Shown one piece after another: positions 1 through 4,192 of a stretch of 8,364 nt of DNA; within the stretch, counting starts at the first letter, position 1, and every line of letters begins with the position of its first letter. Position numbers and translations under genes: made by a program. The DNA lies in assembly GCA_030608865.1 (NCBI GenBank), contig JAUWDI010000031.1, positions 1 through 8,364 on the forward strand. Reading direction: 5' to 3'. The notes under the pieces are model-generated. The model ran no database searches, was not told the origin of the DNA, and saw only the letters and a list, made by a program, of their open reading frames with translations. This DNA comes from Anaerolineales bacterium. GTDB lineage: Bacteria > Chloroflexota > Anaerolineae > Anaerolineales > E44-bin32.

Positions 1-1
1 A

Positions 2-307
2 ATGGGCGAGGGCTGGGGAATCGTCGAACGCGTCGTCCATGAAATCAACGAGGATGATGTGCGCGCCCTGGGCGACAGCATCGTCCCCATTCTCACAATT
101 GTCCGCAGCGTGACCCAACCGGAAATCCTCTCTCTCGCCGACGATGCCATTTCCGCCATTCAGCCAAGCGCAGCAGAAGAGGAAAATATCTCAGCTTTTG
201 CCCTACTGCGTGAAGTATCAGACCCGAAGGTCCGCCGTGGTATGTCGCGCCTTCTCAACCTATTGAAAGTGCTTGGGGACCAACCCGCGAAACAATCACC
301 AAACTAA
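2..307 (+). CDS. DUF1641 domain protein, C-terminal part (cut by left window edge)
   Basis: The visible 101 residues end in a DUF1641-type motif: a leucine-rich stretch, then SDPKVRRGMSRLLNLLKVLG at about residues 73-92. The ATG at base 2 is probably an internal methionine. The segment just after it (VERVVHEINEDDVRALGD, then VTQPEI) resembles the middle of longer DUF1641 proteins as I recall them, it begins at the first complete codon, and no ribosome binding site can be seen. I therefore treat the gene as truncated by the window. DUF1641 has no established biochemical activity. In bacteria and archaea such proteins are often encoded near sulfide:quinone-reductase-like flavoproteins and DsrE or TusA genes, which fits the next two genes. 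The stop codon lies 21 bases before the DsrC-like gene, so co-transcription is likely. A role as a partner or scaffold of a sulfur-oxidising redox complex is inference only. Confidence 0.8.
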   Translation: MGEGWGIVERVVHEINEDDVRALGDSIVPILTIVRSVTQPEILSLADDAISAIQPSAAEEENISAFALLREVSDPKVRRGMSRLLNLLKVLGDQPAKQSPN

Positions 308-328
308 AGAGCTAGATTAAGGAGAAAA

Positions 329-640
329 ATGATGACAAACCCAATTCTTGAGAACGTCGAATTCGATGATGGTGGCTTCATGGCAGATCCCAACGCCTGG
401 TCCGCGGAAATTGGCGAGGCGATCGCCGCGCGCGAGGAGTTACCTCTCACCGATCGCCACTGGGTCGTGATTAACTTCGCCCGGCAGGAATTCGAGGCGA
501 ATGACGAAGCCCCTACACTGCGGCGCATCACGAAGACGACCGACGTGGACACAAAGGAACTTTATAAACTCTTCCCCGGTGGACCCGCAAAAAAGGCAGC
601 CATGGTCGCCGGTTTGGGAAAACCCACCGGGTGCATCTAG
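329..640 (+). CDS. TusE/DsrC family sulfur relay protein with a single C-terminal cysteine
   Basis: This is a 103-residue protein, the usual size for DsrC/TusE. It ends in the family's flexible arm, GLGKPTGCI, with the conserved penultimate cysteine Cys102 (CysA), which carries persulfide sulfur. The body holds the expected helical features, including the DRHWVVINFARQEF segment at about 46-59. In sulfite-reductase-linked DsrC a second cysteine (CysB) lies 11 residues before CysA; here that position is Ala91, and no other cysteine exists in the protein. It should therefore act as a TusE-like sulfur carrier and should not form the intramolecular trisulfide of true DsrC. The arm also has Gly97 where GLPKP is common. 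AAGGAG at 319-324 lies 4 bases before this ATG and 7 before the adjacent ATG at 332, so the second ATG may be the real start. It is co-directional with the DUF1641 and DsrE genes, which could be its sulfur donor or partner. The family is sure; the partner is inferred. Confidence 0.9.
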   Translation: MMTNPILENVEFDDGGFMADPNAWSAEIGEAIAAREELPLTDRHWVVINFARQEFEANDEAPTLRRITKTTDVDTKELYKLFPGGPAKKAAMVAGLGKPTGCI

Positions 641-675
641 ACCGTTGAAGCCAACGGAGAATATGGAGAATCTCA

Positions 676-1161
676 ATGACAGAAAAAAGCAATGGCAACC
701 GCAAGCTATGCATCATCACGTCGAAGGGTTCTCTCGACATGGCCTATATCCCGCTCATCCTCGCCAATTCAGCCAGAATGACTGGGATTGACGTCGAGCT
801 CTTCTTCACTTTCTGGGGGCTGGACGTCATCACAAAGAAAAAGATGGGCGGACTAAACGTGGCCACGGTCGGAAACCCGAGCATGCACCCCTGGTTCCAT
901 ATCCCAACTTTACTTGGTGCCATCCCCGGGATGTCCGCCGCTGCTTCGTGGATGATGCGGCAAGAGATCGGCAAGCTCGACTTCCCACCCGTTCCCGAGT
1001 TCGTCCAATTGGTCATCGACTCAGGAGCTAATGTATATGGCTGCAAGATGTCGATGGACATGATGAAACTGACCAAAGACGATCTTGTAGACGAGGCAGA
1101 AGTTCTCGGCGCAATGGAATTCATGGAGCTATCCGAAGGGGCCCAGCTCCTGCTTGTGTAA
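676..1161 (+). CDS. DsrE3-type sulfurtransferase (DsrE/DsrF/DrsH-like family)
   Basis: The 161-residue protein has the DsrE-like Rossmann-type layout. It starts with a strand and helix (LCIITSKGSLDMAYIPLILA, residues 11-30), then VELFFTFWGLDVI at 40-52, a variable insert with MHPWF and GAIPGM, and a C-terminal GCKMSMDMMKL at 122-132. The last motif marks the DsrE3 branch, and Cys123 in it is the expected persulfide-carrying thiol; Cys12 is the only other cysteine. Such proteins transfer sulfane sulfur between rhodanese, TusA and DsrC partners in the cytoplasm. No signal peptide is seen. GGAG at 665-668 sits 7 bases before the ATG. The gap after the DsrC-like gene is 35 bases and a strong terminator follows 22 bases after the stop, so it is the last gene of the operon. 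Annotation pipelines may call it a peroxiredoxin-family or DsrE/DsrF/DrsH-like protein. The actual donor and acceptor are not shown by the sequence. Confidence 0.9.
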   Translation: MTEKSNGNRKLCIITSKGSLDMAYIPLILANSARMTGIDVELFFTFWGLDVITKKKMGGLNVATVGNPSMHPWFHIPTLLGAIPGMSAAASWMMRQEIGKLDFPPVPEFVQLVIDSGANVYGCKMSMDMMKLTKDDLVDEAEVLGAMEFMELSEGAQLLLV

Positions 1162-1183
1162 ACCCATCCTTCAAGAATCAAGC

Positions 1184-1217
1184 CGGGGCTTCCGATTGGG
1201 AAGCCCCGATTTTCTTT
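1184..1217 (+). terminator. Rho-independent terminator after the DsrE3 gene
   Basis: A perfect 10-bp GC-rich stem (CGGGGCTTCC at 1184-1193 pairing with GGAAGCCCCG at 1199-1208) has a 5-base loop and is followed by ATTTTCTTT. It lies 22 bases after the DsrE3 stop and 17 bases before the stop of the converging regulator gene. Read on the minus strand the stem is the same but the following bases are less T-rich, so it may also work, less well, for the regulator. Confidence 0.9.
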
Positions 1218-1234
1218 AAAGACTCAGTATCCGG

Positions 1235-1861
1235 CTACTCTGATTCTTCCTCGGCCAAAGCCATGATACCCAGTTTGTGCGGGTCTTCACCATCCGTAAA
1301 ACCCGAAAGCACAAAGATCGCATTCGTTACCAGTGGCCCCGGATTCCGCCAGCGATGTTGGCGATGTGCAGTAAACAGGAGCGTATCCCCCGCTTCCAGC
1401 AGGAAGATTTCGTCCTCAACCTGATATTCCAATTGCCCGCGCAGACATAGCACAAATTCATGCCCTGTATGAACTATCGGCTGTGGTCCGCTATTGGCTC
1501 CATTCTCGAGAGTTATAGCGAAGGGTTCCACTCGCCCCGAGAACTGCTCGCCCCCTAATCCCTCAACCAACCCGCGCGTGAAAGGCACACGCGTCCGCTC
1601 TCCAGCCCGGATATGAACCACGTCGTGCAATTCGGGCTCGGTTTGAAAAAAAGTGGTGATAGGTACGTTCATGGCCCCTGCGACTTTATAAAGCGTGCTA
1701 ACCGATGGAGAACTGCGCCCCCGCTCGATCAAGCTCAGGGCATTTGCAGACAGCCCACTTTGCCTCGCCAGCGCCCTTATAGATAAGCCTCGCTGCTCAC
1801 GCAGCTGGCGTAAGCGGATACCAACGTCGACTGATACCGCACTCTTTCCAAGAATATCCAT
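1235..1861 (-). CDS. XRE-family transcriptional regulator with C-terminal cupin sensor domain
   Basis: The 208-residue protein has an N-terminal XRE helix-turn-helix (about 13-68; RLRQLREQRGLSIRALARQS, LSLIERGRSSPS) and a C-terminal cupin_2 barrel (about 115-187). The cupin keeps possible metal ligands: His131, His134 and Glu135 in HTGHE, and His166/His169 in AHRQHRWRN. This is the common XRE-cupin design, a DNA-binding regulator that senses a small ligand or metal; members often control catabolic, amino acid or sulfur genes. I chose the start at 1861 because GAGGAG (bases 1867-1872, minus strand) lies 5 bases upstream, and the product then begins just before the HTH. A longer frame from 1933 adds 24 residues with no family similarity. 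The gene is divergent from the rhodanese lipoprotein and convergent with the sulfur operon, so both are plausible targets, as is its own promoter. The ligand is unknown. Confidence 0.92.
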   Translation of the reverse strand: MDILGKSAVSVDVGIRLRQLREQRGLSIRALARQSGLSANALSLIERGRSSPSVSTLYKVAGAMNVPITTFFQTEPELHDVVHIRAGERTRVPFTRGLVEGLGGEQFSGRVEPFAITLENGANSGPQPIVHTGHEFVLCLRGQLEYQVEDEIFLLEAGDTLLFTAHRQHRWRNPGPLVTNAIFVLSGFTDGEDPHKLGIMALAEEESE

Positions 1862-1866
1862 CGGCA

Positions 1867-1872
1867 CTCCTC
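1867..1872 (-). promoter_or_regulatory. Ribosome binding site that decides the regulator start
   Basis: GAGGAG on the minus strand, 5 bases before the ATG at 1861. It is the reason to prefer this start to the upstream ATG at 1933. Confidence 0.75.
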
Positions 1873-1961
1873 TTAATGAATTCCTGATCCCTATTATTGT
1901 ATCTTGAGTTGACCAATCCTCCCAGAGAGCCACAGTACTTCTTCCAATACCCGACCCACTT

Positions 1962-1991
1962 ATTAAATCTTTAAGACTGTCGTTGTAACAA
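1962..1991 (-). promoter_or_regulatory. Candidate promoter of the XRE-cupin regulator
   Basis: On the minus strand TTGTTA (1991-1986) and TTTAAT (1967-1962) are separated by 18 bases and resemble sigma-70 -35 and -10 boxes, the -10 matching 5 of 6. The -35 box falls inside the inverted repeat at 1981-1997, which would suit autorepression. A second candidate -10, TACAAT (1901-1896), lies nearer the gene but has a poor -35. This is an eye-based consensus match only. Confidence 0.3.
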
Positions 1992-1997
1992 ACAACG
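1981..1997. repeat. Operator-like inverted repeat CGTTGT-N5-ACAACG
   Basis: Perfect 6-bp arms (1981-1986 and 1992-1997) around a 5-base centre, a common size for an XRE-family operator. It overlaps a candidate -35 box for the regulator gene. A related half, CGTTGT followed by TGTC and AAAC, recurs at 2257-2270, close to the lipoprotein ribosome binding site. Binding by the XRE-cupin protein is inference. Confidence 0.4.
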
Positions 1998-2047
1998 GTT
2001 TAGCGGAGCTGGCGAATCATCAACGCGCAGTCACCCTGTTCTCCAAA

Positions 2048-2064
2048 GCATAATCCCCTTATGC
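2048..2064. repeat. Short inverted repeat GCATAA-N5-TTATGC
   Basis: Perfect 6-bp arms (2048-2053 and 2059-2064) around TCCCC, in the middle of the divergent region. It may be a protein-binding site or chance; arms of this length are weak evidence alone. Confidence 0.3.
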
Positions 2065-2209
2065 GGTGCCAGGCTGTGAGAACTTCGACCAACCTGACAC
2101 CGGTATCATCAGATCCCATTTGAATATAAGTCCGGTAAAATAACCCCTCGCAGTTTTACACTGCATCTTTGAAAATGTAGCTGTAGGTCAACGTGATTGA
2201 GATAAGATG

Positions 2210-2251
2210 ATGTCATTCTAATTTCCCCTTCGATGTTGCTTAGAATGACAT
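2210..2251. promoter_or_regulatory. Perfect 12-bp inverted repeat upstream of the rhodanese lipoprotein
   Basis: ATGTCATTCTAA (2210-2221) and TTAGAATGACAT (2240-2251) are exact inverted copies with an 18-base spacer. The arm centres are 30 bp apart, near three helical turns. The right arm contains TAGAAT (2241-2246), a 5-of-6 match to a -10 box with no clear -35, which would suit a regulator-dependent promoter. The repeat ends 36 bases before the start codon. It could be a two-site operator or, if transcribed, a leader hairpin; there is no T-run, so it is not a terminator. Confidence 0.55.
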
Positions 2252-2287
2252 ACTTTCGTTGTTGTCAAACTTCTTTAGGAGTTAATA

Positions 2288-3196
2288 ATGAAACGAATCG
2301 GTTCTTGGCTTTTTGCGCTGATGATAATCCTGGCGATGGTCCTCTCCGCATGTGGTAGCGAGGCTGCACCAGAAACGATAAATGCAACCGTGGCGCTGGA
2401 TCCTGGGTCGAACGCGGCCCAAGATCCGGGTTCACCTAACCTATCGTATGCGGTCGCAGAAGATATCGATGCCGCGTTTAACTTGTTCATCGACAACATG
2501 GTGGACTACAACGCACTCAGTCTCGATGGGCTGGACGAGATGCTCGCGGAAGAGCCGCCGCCGTTTCTGCTCGACGTCCGCTCCATCAACGAAGTTGGAG
2601 CGAATGGCTATATCGAAGGAGCGACGGTCATCCCGCTGCTCGAGCTCGGTATGAACCTAGAACTCTTGCCATCGTTCGACACCACTATCGTTGCTTACTG
2701 CGGCAGCGGCTGGCGCTGCACGATCGCCATGACCGCCCTCGGTCCTCTAGGCTGGAACTCCACATTTGTACTAAAAGAAGGCAGTTACAAGGGATGGGCT
2801 GAAGCCGGATACCCTGTGGCTATCGGGTTACCTGAAACCATTGCGCTTAATGCCGAATCCCCTGACCCAGCGATGATCGCCGTTATCAACAAGATGCTTT
2901 CCAACATCCCCGAAGACTGGGGCTTCGTCACCGCCAATGCCATCCTCCAAGAACTCGACAGGGATCCGAATCTAATCATGATCGACGTGCGCAGCGAGGA
3001 TGAAATCGAGACCACCGGCCTCATCGAGGGTACGATCCACATCCCGCTCGAGGATTTCATCGACCGGAAAGCCGATTGGCCCATCGATAAAGATGCCACG
3101 ATCGTCATCTATAGCGGCTACGGTCACAGGTCCACAATCGTCATGACCATCCTTATGACCTACGGTTATAGCGATGTCCGTTCTCTTGGCGGGTAA
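2288..3196 (+). CDS. Lipoprotein with two rhodanese domains; second domain altered and cut short
   Basis: The 302-residue protein starts with a lipoprotein signal (MKRIG, hydrophobic segment, LSAC with Cys22 as lipidation site), so it should be anchored outside the membrane. A linker to about residue 75 leads to rhodanese domain 1 (about 80-177; FLLDVRS, then Cys138 in CGSGWRC). Rhodanese domain 2 (about 215-302) has LIMIDVRSEDEI and SGYGHRS, where Ser276 replaces the catalytic cysteine. Rhodaneses bind sulfane sulfur on that cysteine, so only domain 1 should be active. The frame ends at SLGG followed by TAA, while domain 1 and relatives continue with a G-x-x-x-W segment; the next in-frame codons read FTAWID, so the stop seems to have removed the end of domain 2. 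AGGAG at 2277-2281 lies 6 bases before the ATG. A role in extracytoplasmic sulfur capture is inferred from family and neighbours. Confidence 0.9.
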   Translation: MKRIGSWLFALMIILAMVLSACGSEAAPETINATVALDPGSNAAQDPGSPNLSYAVAEDIDAAFNLFIDNMVDYNALSLDGLDEMLAEEPPPFLLDVRSINEVGANGYIEGATVIPLLELGMNLELLPSFDTTIVAYCGSGWRCTIAMTALGPLGWNSTFVLKEGSYKGWAEAGYPVAIGLPETIALNAESPDPAMIAVINKMLSNIPEDWGFVTANAILQELDRDPNLIMIDVRSEDEIETTGLIEGTIHIPLEDFIDRKADWPIDKDATIVIYSGYGHRSTIVMTILMTYGYSDVRSLGG

Positions 3197-3367
3197 TTCA
3201 CTGCCTGGATCGATCCCGCCCACCTCACTCTGCCGCTAACCGTGGACAGGTCAGCTAACTCAAAAAGAAAACCACGGTGCTTCCACTGGACGGAAAGCCA
3301 CTTTGGGTTGATGTATGATTTAGAAGGTGAAATCCCAGGTTGCACGGATAGACGAGCAGCTCTCGCG
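3197..3367. other. Convergent gap holding a likely remnant of the rhodanese C-terminus
   Basis: This is 171 bases between the converging lipoprotein and nuclease-like genes. The first codons in the lipoprotein frame (3197-3214) spell FTAWID, matching the family's end after GG, then the similarity fades. A 7-bp inverted repeat (ACCGTGG at 3239-3245, CCACGGT at 3272-3278) encloses an A-rich 26-base loop and could be a weak hairpin. I see no convincing terminator for either gene. Confidence 0.5.
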
Positions 3368-4192
3368 TTACCTGGCTGCTATTTTCTGGATGTCTTCCCA
3401 GGCGATCACACGCAGTCGCCGCCAGAGCGAATCATCTTGTACGCACTCTGCGAAATCAAGCCAATCCTTTTCAAGCTTCAACCAATACGAACGCGGCGCG
3501 AATACCCAGAGGTGAAACTCTCGCTCTAGAAGATCCGCGAGTTCACGCCCAATTGTGAGCGTGCGCGCCAGTTGATAGTGACGATTGCAGGTTGGCGGTT
3601 CAGAATCTGGCTTTGGTCGCAGCCCCATCGCTAGATGGCTTGTGAAGCAGGATTTTTCGACTTCCCAATAGCGGCAGGGCGACCAGTCATCACCGACCGC
3701 GAGGTGCATCTCCGGGCAGCGGCGTTTTGAGAAGCGCGAGCAGCGGCCAAAACCGCTCTTGCGCTTTGATTCAACCAGAATAAGATTTCTCTCACCAAGA
3801 AAATAAAGGTCAACCTCAGTCTTGGGACCGCTGCCATCGATCATGAGAAGGACATCGTCCAGCCGAGACAGGCGCTCTCCATCCACGTCGTATCCCCAAT
3901 AGTAGGGGATCAAAGCATCATCGGTCATATTTCCTTCGTTGGGATTGCCCCATAAAGGCCTGATTTTACGAAGATCGATCAGCGAGATTGTCGGCTGCGC
4001 CAACGGGTAGATCACGTTCCACAACAATGCATTTTCTGAGGTTGGATTGAGGAAATTTGTCAGCACACTCTCAGGGAGGATTGAAAAAATACCCTCATCC
4101 TCCCCGGAAATGATCTGCTTTGGGAGCCACCTGCGCTTGTCGCCCTGACCACTCCCACTCTTGCCCGAACCCACTTTGAGGTCATCCGTCAT
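3368..4192 (-). CDS. PD-(D/E)XK nuclease-like protein of unknown function, cysteine-rich
   Basis: I do not recognise a named family for this 274-residue protein. Residues 126-145 form a PD-(D/E)XK nuclease core: EVDLYF with Asp128, a turn, then the strand LILVESKRKS with Glu141 and Lys143, which suggests metal-dependent DNA or RNA cleavage. It is followed by several cysteines (151, 159, 173, 182, 202) with basic residues, which could bind zinc or an iron-sulfur cluster. The N-terminus is low-complexity (GSGKSGSGQG, 8-17). No signal peptide or membrane segment is seen. The ATG lies inside the end of the transaldolase fusion gene with an 11-base overlap and only a weak, distant AAGG, so translation is probably coupled. 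It is the last gene of a transketolase / transaldolase unit, an odd place for a nuclease. It could instead be a catalytically inert member of the fold. The fold call is moderate; the biological role is unknown. Confidence 0.75.
   Translation of the reverse strand: MTDDLKVGSGKSGSGQGDKRRWLPKQIISGEDEGIFSILPESVLTNFLNPTSENALLWNVIYPLAQPTISLIDLRKIRPLWGNPNEGNMTDDALIPYYWGYDVDGERLSRLDDVLLMIDGSGPKTEVDLYFLGERNLILVESKRKSGFGRCSRFSKRRCPEMHLAVGDDWSPCRYWEVEKSCFTSHLAMGLRPKPDSEPPTCNRHYQLARTLTIGRELADLLEREFHLWVFAPRSYWLKLEKDWLDFAECVQDDSLWRRLRVIAWEDIQKIAAR

Larger units (their letters stand above)
1862..2287. other. Divergent intergenic region between regulator and rhodanese lipoprotein
   Basis: There are 426 bases without a convincing gene. 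The stretch looks more AT-rich than its neighbours and lacks ORFs with family features, tRNA folds or long repeats. It must contain the promoters of both divergent genes. It holds several small inverted repeats (1981-1997, 2048-2064, 2210-2251), listed separately. Its length is more than two promoters need, so it may carry multiple regulator sites, a small RNA, or the remains of a lost gene; none of these can be decided by eye. Confidence 0.7.

Noticed and set aside
744..1181. A 145-residue minus-strand ORF opposite the DsrE3 gene
   Set aside because: It is fully antisense to a gene with clear family motifs and has no domain of its own.
1862..1933. A 24-residue N-terminal extension of the regulator from an upstream ATG
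   Set aside because: The extension has no family similarity, and a strong GAGGAG precedes the ATG at 1861, which gives a normal XRE-cupin start.
2048..2064. A possible terminator or riboswitch stem in the divergent region
   Set aside because: The stem is only 6 bp and AT-rich with no T-run, and no conserved riboswitch core could be recognised.
3242..3529. A 95-residue plus-strand ORF in the lipoprotein frame
   Set aside because: Most of it is antisense to the nuclease-like gene, it has no ribosome binding site or recognisable domain, and its frame is just the continuation after the lipoprotein stop.
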